Part shown: positions 15,833-24,499 of the stretch, piece by piece
Layout of the letters: each line of letters starts with the position of its first letter
Position numbering within the stretch: the first letter of the stretch is position 1
Source: VFZP01 sp043755595
GTDB lineage: Bacteria; Acidobacteriota; Terriglobia; Bryobacterales; Bryobacteraceae
Assembly: GCA_043755595.1 (NCBI GenBank)
Contig: JAYUSQ010000279.1
Coordinates: 12,238-76,237 of the forward strand
DNA: 64,000 bases
Direction: 5' to 3'
Notes under the pieces: model-generated
Seen by the model: only the letters and a program-made list of their open reading frames with translations
What the model was told of the DNA's origin: nothing
Databases searched by the model: none
Made by a program: the position numbers and the translations under genes

Positions 15833-16437
15833 TACAGCTTATCGCGGTAGCCTTGCAGAACGGATGTCTGGATCTCCTCCGCCGAATCGGCGATCTCGAT
15901 TTGGTCCTTCAGCATCTGTCCATAGGAAGGCAACTCACTCCGTTTGATCTTATGGTCATCGTGCCAAAGGCGAGACCGGATCAACGCCTTCCCGCAGTGC
16001 AGGAAGGCTTCGCCGACGGTCACGACAATCGCCGATTTCGGCCGCCGCCCGTTCACGTCCCACCGGGCCAGGATCTCCGCATCGGCACTGATCACGGCTT
16101 GCCCGTTGACGCGCAACGTTTCGTCGACGCCCGGAATCAGGAAAAGCAGCCCAGCACGAGAATCGGAGAGAATGTTCTTGAGCGAATCCAGCCGGTTGTT
16201 GCCGGGCCAATCGGGAATCGCCAAGGTAACGTCGTCGAGCACGTGAACGAACCCCGGCTTGTCGCCCCGTGGAGTGACATCCGCCCCATCGGCGCTGGCG
16301 GTGCCGAGGACGACGAACGGCGACAGTTCGATGAAGCGCCGGCAGTGCGCGTCGAGGCGCCGCAGCGATTTCAGGCGCGCCCGTTCAAGCACCGGGCCGT
16401 AGATTTCTTGGAGAGCGTCACCAGAGATTGGCGTCAT
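15829..16437 (-). CDS. Pyridoxamine 5'-phosphate oxidase-family FMN-binding protein
   Basis: ATG 16437 (MTPISGDALQEIYGP) gives 202 aa; the upstream extension reads through the antisense of a toxin-antitoxin remnant. Recognisable features of the split-barrel MSMEG_1061-type PPOX group are FIELSPFVVLGTASADGADVTPRGDKPGFV, LAIPDWPGNNRLDSLKNIL and AGLLFLIPGVDETLRVNGQA. These proteins bind FMN or F420 and reduce or oxidise small substrates; the substrate here is unknown. Final residues overlap the convergent carbonic anhydrase stop. Confidence 0.85.
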   Translation of the reverse strand: MTPISGDALQEIYGPVLERARLKSLRRLDAHCRRFIELSPFVVLGTASADGADVTPRGDKPGFVHVLDDVTLAIPDWPGNNRLDSLKNILSDSRAGLLFLIPGVDETLRVNGQAVISADAEILARWDVNGRRPKSAIVVTVGEAFLHCGKALIRSRLWHDDHKIKRSELPSYGQMLKDQIEIADSAEEIQTSVLQGYRDKLY

Positions 16438-16480
16438 CGCACCCCAAAATAACACGGTTTTTTTTTGATTCACTCCAAAC

Positions 16481-16688
16481 ATGAGCCGGGTTGACGAGAT
16501 CGAAGCCGCAATCGGTGGTTTACCGCCAGCCGAATACCGGCTGATTGTCGATCGGTTGCGCGAGCGCGAAGAAAAGCGCTGGGTATCTTCAATTGGATTC
16601 CGACTCATCCGGCGGCCAGTTCGATTTCCTGTTTGATGAAGCTGTCAATGAAGATGCTCATCTTCGCCCATGGCCGCCGCAAAAGTGA
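16481..16688 (+). pseudogene. Antitoxin remnant with a single frameshift
   Basis: From ATG 16481 the frame reads MSRVDEIEAAIGGLPPAEYR, then RLREREEKRW, the opening of antitoxins paired with RelE/HigB-like toxins. After KRW the reading frame is lost. The family-like continuation (LDSDSSGGQFDFLFDEAVNE...RPWPPQK) appears in another frame and ends at TGA 16686-16688. One indel near 16590-16600 explains it. The restored frame overlaps the start of the toxin remnant (16670), as expected for an operon. Confidence 0.7.
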
Positions 16689-16886
16689 AATCCGTGGCCA
16701 CCCGGCGGTTCTGGCAGTTGTTTGCCGAACTGCCAACACAAGTACAGAATCTCGCCGTCAAAAACTATCGTCTCTGGCTCCGTGATCCCAGTCATCCATC
16801 GCTTCGATTCCGGCGCTCTTGGTCGACACCAGGGCGACCGGATCACTTGGGTCTGGATCGGTTCCCATTCAGATTACGACCGGTAA
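16670..16886 (+). pseudogene. RelE/HigB-like toxin remnant with internal deletion
   Basis: ATG 16670 starts MAAAKVKSVATRRFWQLFAE and continues LPTQVQNLAVKNYRLWLRDPSHPSLRFRR, the N-terminal half of a RelE-fold toxin. The C-terminal half (ALGRHQGDRITWVWIGSHSD, then YDR and a stop at 16884-16886) follows in another frame. The roughly 15-20 residues that normally join them, containing the central strand with basic catalytic residues, are gone. So both members of the pair are dead and probably persist only as relics. Confidence 0.7.
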
Positions 16887-17045
16887 CCGGCTCGTGAGGC
16901 AGCGAGCCGGTAGACTGACCGAAGTCCCACCCGCAAACTCGCCCGCCGCCAAACCGCGCGATTTCCTTCGATGACATCGATCTTGACCATTGAGAGAATT
17001 AGGCTCGGGTTGTTGGGCACCCTGCAGGTGTCACAATGAGGGCCA

Positions 17046-17660
17046 ATGGAACTTACGGAAGCGCGAGCCTTCTTGACAGTGATCAAGACGGAAGAGTTGC
17101 GTCGAGTTGAATCGCTGGACCCCGAGTGTGAGTACGATGAATGGCTCGGCGAGGCTCCGTTCATCAACGAGCTTTGCTTACTGTTCTTGGTCGCGCTGCG
17201 TCATCATATAGAGCGAAGTCTCAAGCATCTTGCCGCCCGAGCGCTCGACAACGGCGTGAACCTCACCAAGGCGGATTACGAAGAGCGGATCCACCGGAAG
17301 AACAGCATGAAGCAGATCGAGGTACGCCTGGATTTACCAAGTTGCGCACATTATCCAAGCGCCGAAACACTTCGTTTGCTGGCGAATTCGTACAAGCACA
17401 ATTGTCAAAAAAAACCGGCCGCCGATTTGCTTGAACACCTCAAGCTTGATCGCCATCTGGATTATTCTGAGATCCCTGAGAGCGAAGCTCTACGCAGGGC
17501 GATTGCCTATGAACTCGGCCTTTCCGAGCACGCTGGATATATCGAAGTCAGCGAACGTTTAGTTGACCATTCGTATGAATTTCTCAAGGACATCGAACGC
17601 CGGAACGTCTTGAGCCGCATCATTCGCGGGCCTGTCTCGTTAACAAGGTCGTGCCACTGA
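17046..17660 (+). CDS. Hypothetical helical protein (possible HEPN-like)
   Basis: 204 aa, predicted almost all helical, with LCLLFLVALRHHIERSLKHLA in the centre and LANSYKHN later. The R/K-rich HHIERS and YKHN segments recall HEPN RNases, but the exact R-x4-H motif is not convincing, so I leave it unnamed. It lies between a dead toxin-antitoxin pair and an intact one, and has no operon partner. A spacer with a CACCCTGCAGGTGTC palindrome precedes it. Confidence 0.5.
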   Translation: MELTEARAFLTVIKTEELRRVESLDPECEYDEWLGEAPFINELCLLFLVALRHHIERSLKHLAARALDNGVNLTKADYEERIHRKNSMKQIEVRLDLPSCAHYPSAETLRLLANSYKHNCQKKPAADLLEHLKLDRHLDYSEIPESEALRRAIAYELGLSEHAGYIEVSERLVDHSYEFLKDIERRNVLSRIIRGPVSLTRSCH

Positions 17661-17736
17661 AAACTCGCGAAAACGAAATTCCATGCGCCCCGGCCAAATC
17701 TGTCGCCCGCCGGACGGGTGTCACCCTGGCGTCTCG

Positions 17737-18075
17737 TCAGGAATTCCGGATGGCGAGAAACGATTGCCCCGTCTGGTTCAACTCGGTTAGCCGGATCGCG
17801 TTTCGTCGTAGCAGATCCTCGACTCGGGCTGTCCGGTAGTTGCAGTTTTCCAACCGGACTACTCTCGGCGGTGCGCCGCGGGCCTTGGCCAAGTCAATGA
17901 AATCGCAGTCGGTCGTGACGATGACAAAACCGTTGTCCCGGGCAAAGTCCCAGATTATTGTGTCTGCACAGTCACGAGCAAGACCCGCTTCAAAAACGTG
18001 AAGTGAACCGGTGAAAAGATCTGCCAGCCGGGCGACGAGTTTGGGTGACAGATTTGCGTCAAACAGAAGCTTCAA
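17737..18075 (-). CDS. DUF5615 PIN-like toxin
   Basis: 112 aa. N-terminal LLFDANLSPKLVARLAD and the later DTIIWDFARDNGFVIVTTDCDF match the DUF5615 (Mut7-C/PIN-like) nuclease pattern, with acidic residues at Asp6, Asp38, Asp56 and Asp59 available for metal binding. It is expected to be an RNase toxin. The start overlaps the stop of the upstream antitoxin gene by 4 nt (18072-18075), the standard coupled arrangement. Both genes look intact. Confidence 0.85.
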   Translation of the reverse strand: MKLLFDANLSPKLVARLADLFTGSLHVFEAGLARDCADTIIWDFARDNGFVIVTTDCDFIDLAKARGAPPRVVRLENCNYRTARVEDLLRRNAIRLTELNQTGQSFLAIRNS

Positions 18076-18305
18076 CGCGAGATCCGCTCCCGTCCTGCCT
18101 GCGACGCATATGCGTACACGGCGGGAAAATCGGCTTTCTCAAGATAGGGGTAGTCGTTGAGAATCTCGTCTTCTGTCATCCCGGAGGCGAGCATATCGAG
18201 CACGTCCCAAACCGTAACCCGGAGGCCTCGAATACAAGGTTGGCCAGAGCGCTGACCCGCTATAATTGTGATCCTTGATAGATCCGTCCGATCCGCTGTA
18301 GGCAT
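18072..18305 (-). CDS. DUF433 antitoxin
   Basis: 77 aa with the DUF433 signature: SRITIIAGQRSGQPCIRGLR, VTVWDVLDMLASGMTEDEIL and DYPYLEKADFPAVYAYAS. The first half folds as an HTH-like DNA-binding module that represses the operon. It overlaps the DUF5615 toxin start by 4 nt. Normal length, no lesion seen. Confidence 0.85.
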   Translation of the reverse strand: MPTADRTDLSRITIIAGQRSGQPCIRGLRVTVWDVLDMLASGMTEDEILNDYPYLEKADFPAVYAYASQAGRERISR

Positions 18306-18313
18306 AACTAAAA

Positions 18314-19294
18314 TTATCGCGGATTTCTGCCAGCGTGGAAAGCCGCCCCGTCTTCCCGCTTGCTCGATCGAAACCCCAACCCCAAACTCGCCGCCGCCAA
18401 GCCACGCAATTCCGCCTCGCTAAAACCAAACCGAGCCGCCGCCACAAGATACTCGTCGTTCAAAGTCGTATCGAACATCGCCGGGTCATCGGTGTTCAAC
18501 ACAATCGGCACGCCCGCGTCGAACAACCGCCGCACCGGGTGCGCGTCGAAATTCGCCACCGCGCCCGTGATCACATTGCTGGTGATCGAAATCTCCAGCG
18601 GAATTCCCCGCTCGGCCAAATGTTTCACCAGCGCCGGATCCTCTATCGCGCGGATGCCATGGCCGATCCGGTCCGCCCCAATCTTCAGCGCGGCCCAGAC
18701 AGCCTCGGCATTGGTATTCTCTCCCGCATGCGGAACCAACTTCAATCCGCGCTCCCGGCAAAAGGCAAACACTTCGCCGAACCACTCCGCCGGTCCACGC
18801 GCCTCGTCGCCGCCAATGCCAAACGCCACCACGCGATCATCCACGCGGTCCGCCGCCAATCGCGCCACTTGCATCGCCTGGTCCGCGCCGAAATGACGAA
18901 TCGAATCCAGCACCAGCCACACAGGCATCGGAGCTCGCGCCGCCTCGCGCGCCACTGCATCGTACACCGGCGCGAAATCCAACCCCTTCCACAAGACCAC
19001 GCCCGCCGAGAGCGTCACCTCCGCATAGCGAACATTTTGCACCGCCAGCGTTTCAAACAATCGTCGCGCCGCCAGTGCATAATCATCCGGTGATCGCAGG
19101 AAGCCCACCGCCCACTTGAACGCCTCAAGGAAGCCCGCGAAATCGGTGCAGCGGCCATATCGCGCCCGTGCCTCAGCAAGGTCAACGGCCGGATCCAACT
19201 CCCGGAGCGTCTCCGGCGCTAAAGATCCTTCCAGGTGGAGATGCAACTCGGCTTTGGGAAGCCGTTCGACGAATTCACGCGTGACGGTAGGCAA
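18314..19294 (-). CDS. add: Adenosine (or adenine) deaminase
   Basis: 326 aa from a TTG start at 19294. All metal and catalytic motifs of the family are present: KAELHLHLEGS (HxH zinc ligands), PHAGE (catalytic Glu), DRIGHGIRAIED (His), SITSNV, and LNTDDPAMF (Asp ligands). It deaminates adenosine to inosine, or adenine to hypoxanthine; the sequence alone does not separate these. The last ~20 residues (GLGFRSSKREDGAAF...) are unlike the usual helix but the core is complete. Divergent from glgB with only 34 bp between the starts. Confidence 0.88.
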   Translation of the reverse strand: MPTVTREFVERLPKAELHLHLEGSLAPETLRELDPAVDLAEARARYGRCTDFAGFLEAFKWAVGFLRSPDDYALAARRLFETLAVQNVRYAEVTLSAGVVLWKGLDFAPVYDAVAREAARAPMPVWLVLDSIRHFGADQAMQVARLAADRVDDRVVAFGIGGDEARGPAEWFGEVFAFCRERGLKLVPHAGENTNAEAVWAALKIGADRIGHGIRAIEDPALVKHLAERGIPLEISITSNVITGAVANFDAHPVRRLFDAGVPIVLNTDDPAMFDTTLNDEYLVAAARFGFSEAELRGLAAASLGLGFRSSKREDGAAFHAGRNPR

Positions 19295-19328
19295 TTGGTG
19301 GTTACCATAGTGAGGGTACCAAGCCTAC

Positions 19329-21494
19329 ATGAGTCAATTCGATGCGATCACCGGCGGTTACCACCGCGATGCGTTCTCAGTCCTCGGCCCGCATGAAGAG
19401 CCGGACGGCTGGGAAGTACGGGCGTTCCTGCCCCAAGCGGACTCGGTAGAACTTCTCGCCGAAGCGCTCGAGCCGGTTGAGATGGAGAAGGCCCATCCAG
19501 AAGGCCTATGGATCGCTCGGTTCGACTCGCGGCCGCCCGGCTATTGCTTCCGCCTGCACATCGGCGGCGGCACGTGCATTGAACTCGACCCGTATTCCTT
19601 TCCGCCGTTGCTCACTTCGTTTCAACTCCACCTGCACGGCGAAGGCACGCACTACGAGGGCTACTCAACGCTCGGCGCCCATCTCACCAAATGCCAGGGC
19701 GTGGCCGGAGTGCGCTTCGCGGTCTGGGCGCCCAACGCTTTGGTCGTCTCAGTCGTTGGCGATTTCAATGGTTGGGACACTCGCCGTCATCCCATGCGCC
19801 TGCGCGATGGTGGCATTTGGGAATTGTTCCTGCCCGATCTCGGCGAAGGCACGGTCTACAAATATTTCGTCAAGTCCCAGGTGGCGGGCTACTCGGAAAT
19901 GAAGGCCGACCCGTATGCCTTCGCCTCTGAGCCTCCGCCGCTGACTGGTTCCGTCGTGGTTCGTCTCGACCGCCATGAATGGCAGGATGCCGATTGGCTC
20001 GCATGCCGCGCCGCCACCGATTCGATCCACCAACCGATGTCGGTCTACGAAGTCCATCTCGGCTCTTGGCTGCGCGGCGAAGAGAATCGCCTGCTGACTT
20101 ATCGTGAGCTGGCGGACAAGCTGGTGCCCTATGTCAAAGAGATGGGCTTCACGCACATCGAAATGCTCCCCATCCTGGAGCATCCGTACGTGCCGTCGTG
20201 GGGCTATCAAGTGACCGGCTACTTCGCGCCCACCGCGCGCTTCGGCACGCCCGGCGACTTCAAGTTTTTCGTCGATGCCTGCCATCAAGCCGGCGTCGGC
20301 GTGCTCCTCGATTGGGTGCCCGCGCATTTTCCGCGCGACGCCCATGGCCTCGGCTTCTTCGATGGCACCGCGCTTTATGAACACGAAGACCCGCGCCAGG
20401 GCGAGCATCGCGATTGGGGCACTAAAATTTTCAACTTCGGCCGCAACGAAGTAAAAAGTTTCCTGATCTCCAGCGCCGTCTTCTGGCTCAAGGAGTATCA
20501 TCTCGACGGGCTCCGCGTCGACGCCGTCGCCTCCATGCTCTATCTCGATTACTCGCGCCACGAAGGCGAATGGGTCCCGAATCGCTACGGCGGCCGCGAA
20601 AATCTGGAAGCGATCGACTTCCTAAAACGCTTCAATGAGCAAGTCCATCAAGTGCCGGGCGCCATCTCGATCGCCGAAGAGTCAACGTCGTTCCCAGCGG
20701 TTTCGCGCCCAGTGTATGCCGGCGGACTCGGCTTCACTTTCAAATGGAACATGGGTTGGATGCACGACATGCTCGGTTACTTCGAGCAGGACCCGGTGTA
20801 TCGCAAGTACCGTCAGAACAACCTGACGTTCAGCCTGCTCTACGCCTTCACGGAAAATTTCGTGCTGCCGATCTCGCATGACGAAGTGGTGTATGGCAAG
20901 GGATCGCTCACCGGCAAGATGTCTGGCGACGAATGGCAGCGCTTTGCGAATGCGCGCGCTTTCCTCGCGTATATGTGGACGCATCCGGGCAAGAAGCTCG
21001 TGTTCATGGGCTGCGAAATCGGCGCGTGGCAGGAGTGGAATCACGATACCTCGCTGTCTTGGGACGCTCTGCTGCACCGTCCGCATTCGAGCCTCCAGCG
21101 CATGGTGCGCGAATTGAACAAGTTCTATCGCGAACAACCCGCCCTGTGGGAAGTGGACGATAGTTACGAGGGTTTCGATTGGATCGACTTTCGCGACGTG
21201 GAGAACTCCATCCTCGCCTTCCTGCGTTGGAGCAAAGGCCATCGCGATCACTTAGTAGTCGTCTGTAACTTCACCCCCGTGCCACGTTTGAACTATCGCA
21301 TCGGCGTCCCGTCGGTGGGCGTCTATGACGAAGTGTTCAACACCGACGCGGAGATGTTCGGAGGATCGAACATGGGCAACGGCGGCGCGGCCACCGCGAC
21401 GCCCATCGCCAGCCACGGACGTCCAGCCAGTCTCAATATCACGTTGCCGCCGCTGGGCGTGGTAGTCTTCCGTCCCCGCCGCGAGGCGGAATAA
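19329..21494 (+). CDS. glgB: 1,4-alpha-glucan branching enzyme GlgB
   Basis: 721 aa, normal length. An N-terminal CBM48-like region (GVRFAVWAPNALVVSVVGDFNGWD) precedes the GH13 barrel with the four conserved regions: DWVPAHFP, DGLRVDAVASMLYLDYS (nucleophile Asp), AEESTSFP (acid/base Glu) and SHDEVVYG (stabilising Asp). A C-terminal beta domain ends at GVVVFRP. It makes the alpha-1,6 branches of glycogen. No glgA, glgC or glgE is in the window. The next gene begins one base after its stop. Confidence 0.97.
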   Translation: MSQFDAITGGYHRDAFSVLGPHEEPDGWEVRAFLPQADSVELLAEALEPVEMEKAHPEGLWIARFDSRPPGYCFRLHIGGGTCIELDPYSFPPLLTSFQLHLHGEGTHYEGYSTLGAHLTKCQGVAGVRFAVWAPNALVVSVVGDFNGWDTRRHPMRLRDGGIWELFLPDLGEGTVYKYFVKSQVAGYSEMKADPYAFASEPPPLTGSVVVRLDRHEWQDADWLACRAATDSIHQPMSVYEVHLGSWLRGEENRLLTYRELADKLVPYVKEMGFTHIEMLPILEHPYVPSWGYQVTGYFAPTARFGTPGDFKFFVDACHQAGVGVLLDWVPAHFPRDAHGLGFFDGTALYEHEDPRQGEHRDWGTKIFNFGRNEVKSFLISSAVFWLKEYHLDGLRVDAVASMLYLDYSRHEGEWVPNRYGGRENLEAIDFLKRFNEQVHQVPGAISIAEESTSFPAVSRPVYAGGLGFTFKWNMGWMHDMLGYFEQDPVYRKYRQNNLTFSLLYAFTENFVLPISHDEVVYGKGSLTGKMSGDEWQRFANARAFLAYMWTHPGKKLVFMGCEIGAWQEWNHDTSLSWDALLHRPHSSLQRMVRELNKFYREQPALWEVDDSYEGFDWIDFRDVENSILAFLRWSKGHRDHLVVVCNFTPVPRLNYRIGVPSVGVYDEVFNTDAEMFGGSNMGNGGAATATPIASHGRPASLNITLPPLGVVVFRPRREAE

Positions 21495-23090
21495 GTGAGC
21501 GCCCGCGATTCGATTGACGCCATCATTATCGGCGGCGGGCACAACGGGCTCGTGACGGCCGCCTACCTCGCGCGCGCCGGACGCAGCGTACTCGTGCTGG
21601 AGCGGCGCGAAATGGTAGGAGGCTGCGCGGTTACCGAAGAAGTCTGGCCGGGCTATCGCGTCTCAACCGGCGCGTACTTATCCAGCCTGTTGCAGGAGCG
21701 CATCGTCAACGAACTGGAGTTGAAGCGCTTCGGCTATCATGTCGAACCCAAAGAGCCGCCCTTCTTTTCGCCGTTCCCCGATGGGCGCTACTTATTCATG
21801 TGGCAGGACCACGAACGCACGCGCGCAGAGATTGCGAAGTTCTCGCCGCGTGATGCCTCGCGGCTGGGGGCTTATGAAGAACACGTCGAGCGGCTGGCCG
21901 TCGTCGCCGAATCGCTGCTGCTCGAAACACCGCCGCCTTTCCCGCCGTCGAGCGTGTTCGAACTGGTCGATTATCTCAAACTCGCGGCGCGCCTTCGCGG
22001 GCTGCCTGCCAAAGACATGTACGCGCTTGTGAGAATCTTCACGCAGAGTGCGTCCGATTTTCTGGACGATTGGTTTGAATCGCCCGAAGTGAAAGTCACT
22101 CTCGCCACCGACGGCGTGATCGGCGCCAACGGCGGCCCGCGATCGCCCGGGACCGCCTACGTGTTGCTGCATCACTGCATGGGCGGTGTGGGGGGACGCC
22201 GCGGCGTGTGGGGCTTCGTGCGCGGCGGCATGGGCGCGGTTCCCGAAGCCATGGCCGCGTCGGCGCGTTCGCGTGGCGCGCAGATTCGTACGAACGCCGC
22301 CGTGGAGCGCGTGCTCATGGAGAATGGCCGCGCTGTGGGCGCGGTGCTTGTCGGCGGCGAAGAAATCCGCTCGCGCATCGTCGTGAGCAATCTCGATCCC
22401 AAGCTGACGTTTCTCAAACTCACCGATCGCCGCGATCTTCCCGGCGAATTTGTCGCGCAGGTCGAGCGCTTCCGCTGCGAAGGCACGTCGTGCAAGATCA
22501 ACCTCGCTCTCAACGGCCTGCCCGATTTCCGCTGCCTGCCCGGCGCGCCTGGCCCGCAGCACAGAGCCACCATGCATCTCTGCCCGGATATCGACTATGT
22601 GGAGCGCGCCTGGGACGACGCCAAGTACGGCCGGCCCTCCTCACGCCCACTCCTGGAGATGACGGTGCCCACCATGTACGACCCATCGCTCGCGCCGCCC
22701 GGCAAACACGTCATGGGCATCTTCCTGCAATATGCGCCCTACACACTAAAAGGCCCGGAGACATGGGACGATCTGCGGGAGCCGTTCGCCGACCGGGTGA
22801 TGGACGTCATCGCCGAATACGCGCCCAACATTCGCGACATCGTCGATCGTCGACAAGTACTCACGCCGCTTGACCTCGAACGGCGCTTCGGTATCACCGG
22901 CGGCAACATATTCCACGGTGAAATGAGTCTGGACCAGATGTTCGTCATGCGCCCCGTGCCAGGCTGGGCTCGCTATCGCACTCCGATTGACGGCCTCTAT
23001 ATGTGCGGCTCCGGTACCCATCCGGGCGGAGGCGTGATGGGCGCGCCGGGCTACAATGCCGCCCGCGAAATCCTCAAAGATAACGCGTAG
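21495..23090 (+). CDS. PYROXD2-like FAD-dependent oxidoreductase (phytoene-desaturase fold)
   Basis: 531 aa from GTG 21495, directly after the glgB TAA. N-terminal DAIIIGGGHNGLVTAAYLARAG with LVLERREMVGGCAVTEE is the FAD dinucleotide site; the C-terminus has LYMCGSGTHPGGGVMGAPGY, the second FAD contact of phytoene-desaturase-like enzymes. It resembles the PYROXD2 group more than true carotenoid desaturases, and no carotenoid gene is nearby. The substrate is unknown. Co-transcription with glgB is very likely from the zero spacing. Confidence 0.88.
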   Translation: MSARDSIDAIIIGGGHNGLVTAAYLARAGRSVLVLERREMVGGCAVTEEVWPGYRVSTGAYLSSLLQERIVNELELKRFGYHVEPKEPPFFSPFPDGRYLFMWQDHERTRAEIAKFSPRDASRLGAYEEHVERLAVVAESLLLETPPPFPPSSVFELVDYLKLAARLRGLPAKDMYALVRIFTQSASDFLDDWFESPEVKVTLATDGVIGANGGPRSPGTAYVLLHHCMGGVGGRRGVWGFVRGGMGAVPEAMAASARSRGAQIRTNAAVERVLMENGRAVGAVLVGGEEIRSRIVVSNLDPKLTFLKLTDRRDLPGEFVAQVERFRCEGTSCKINLALNGLPDFRCLPGAPGPQHRATMHLCPDIDYVERAWDDAKYGRPSSRPLLEMTVPTMYDPSLAPPGKHVMGIFLQYAPYTLKGPETWDDLREPFADRVMDVIAEYAPNIRDIVDRRQVLTPLDLERRFGITGGNIFHGEMSLDQMFVMRPVPGWARYRTPIDGLYMCGSGTHPGGGVMGAPGYNAAREILKDNA

Positions 23091-23374
23091 CCTCAACCCA
23101 TACCACATCGGCAGTATGTTCATCTGTTCGTAACTCTGGCTTAATAGGACTGACGCAACCGTCAACCCGGACGGCATCCTCCGAGCAACCCGGACTGACT
23201 TGCGCTAGCGCGGCGCCTTGGATCGAAGAGGCAACGGCCAGGGAGTACATGTGGAGATGGGCATCTCCGCTAGCGGGCGATCGCCTGCAGCTTCTGACCG
23301 CGATCCTTGGGCGCCGCGTTGGACTTTCTCCCCCCCAACCGGCTGGCATACCCGGGAGCGCTAAAGTCTTAAGT

Positions 23375-24499
23375 ATGCCCCTCCAGCTTTGGCGCCGGTT
23401 GTCGGACGCCATTGGCCGCCGCGTGCGGCAGCGCGTTACCAAGTCGGGCATCGGCTATAGTCTGCTGGTCTCCACCGTCGGCGGTCTCGCTTTTCTCTCC
23501 GGGAACAATGTCCTCTTCCTGCTCCTCGGTTGCCTCCTCGCGACGCTCCTTGTTTCCGGTTTTATCAGCCGCTTGTCATTGGCCGGGCTCGAACTCGACT
23601 TCGTTTTTCCCGAACATATCTCGGCGCGCCACCGAATTCCCGCCCTGCTGAAACTGAAGAACGAAAAGACTTGGATGCCGTCGTTTGCCATTCATCTGGA
23701 AGGCATGCCTGGCAATGTGTTTTCTTCCAGGCTCTATTTCCCGATGTTGACCGGTGGCGCCACCGCGCAGGAGATGGTCGAAGTCGAATTCAACCGCCGC
23801 GGCCAACACCGGCAGAACAGCTTCCGGCTCAAGTCCACTTTCCCTTTTGGCTTGACCGAGCGCAACGTCCAAGTTACGCTGCGCCGGGAGGCGCTGGTTT
23901 ATCCTTGCCTGGATGAGCAGGCGGGCTTTCGTCAATTGATCGACCGCATTCAAGGCGACATCGCCGCGCAGGTGAGAGGCCGCGGCCACGATTTCTATCG
24001 CATTCGCCCCTACCTGCAAAGCGAAAGCGCTCGTCATCTCGATTGGCGAGCCACGGCCCATACCGGTGAACTGCAGGTGCGCGAATTTGCCCGGGAGCAA
24101 GATCCAACCGTGGAGATTTTTCTCGACCTCGATGTGCCCTTCGAGAAACGCCCCTGGTTTGAATTGGCCGCCGATTGCGCGGCCTATCTTGCCTGGGAAT
24201 CGGCCACCCGGGGCGCGCGGGTTTCCTTTCGCACGCAGAATTTTTCGCTTGAGTCGCCTGCCCAGGGGGACGTCTACGTTATATTGAGGTATCTGGCGCT
24301 GGTCGAGCCTGTCCGTACAAGATCGGTGCCCGTCCCTGGCCCTGATGAAAATATCCAAGTTGTGCTCAGCGCATCGCCTGCCCGTTTGGTGCAAGCCGGT
24401 TGGCATCGCGCTCATGTTGTGGATCCCGATGCTCTCGGCGCAGACGCCGCCCGTGAATCGGGGCGAGCCGGAGAAAGCGAAGCTCGAGCCAGTCGTTAG
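23375..24499 (+). CDS. DUF58 domain protein
   Basis: ATG 23375 gives 374 aa. Two TM helices near the start (GYSLLVSTVGGLAFLSGNN and FLLLGCLLATLLVSGF) are followed by a Ig-like region and the DUF58 core FYRIRPYLQSESARHLDWRATAHTGELQVREF. This core, with ...RDYRPGD...IDW-type consensus, is found beside MoxR ATPases and VWA proteins in signalling or assembly complexes; none of those partners is here. The last ~155 nt overlap the TonB receptor gene in another frame, so the final ~20 residues are probably not constrained. Confidence 0.85.
   Translation: MPLQLWRRLSDAIGRRVRQRVTKSGIGYSLLVSTVGGLAFLSGNNVLFLLLGCLLATLLVSGFISRLSLAGLELDFVFPEHISARHRIPALLKLKNEKTWMPSFAIHLEGMPGNVFSSRLYFPMLTGGATAQEMVEVEFNRRGQHRQNSFRLKSTFPFGLTERNVQVTLRREALVYPCLDEQAGFRQLIDRIQGDIAAQVRGRGHDFYRIRPYLQSESARHLDWRATAHTGELQVREFAREQDPTVEIFLDLDVPFEKRPWFELAADCAAYLAWESATRGARVSFRTQNFSLESPAQGDVYVILRYLALVEPVRTRSVPVPGPDENIQVVLSASPARLVQAGWHRAHVVDPDALGADAARESGRAGESEARASR

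Noticed and set aside
16921..16970. Sequence resembling the 3' end of the adenosine deaminase gene (18371-18420)
   Set aside because: About 35-40 nt align with gaps, but both are GC-rich Ala/Gly-coding DNA and no further similarity extends; probably chance.
23091..23374. Cobalamin riboswitch before the DUF58/TonB cluster
   Set aside because: No adenosylcobalamin-box or GCCACTG-like core; the TonB receptor starts inside another gene.
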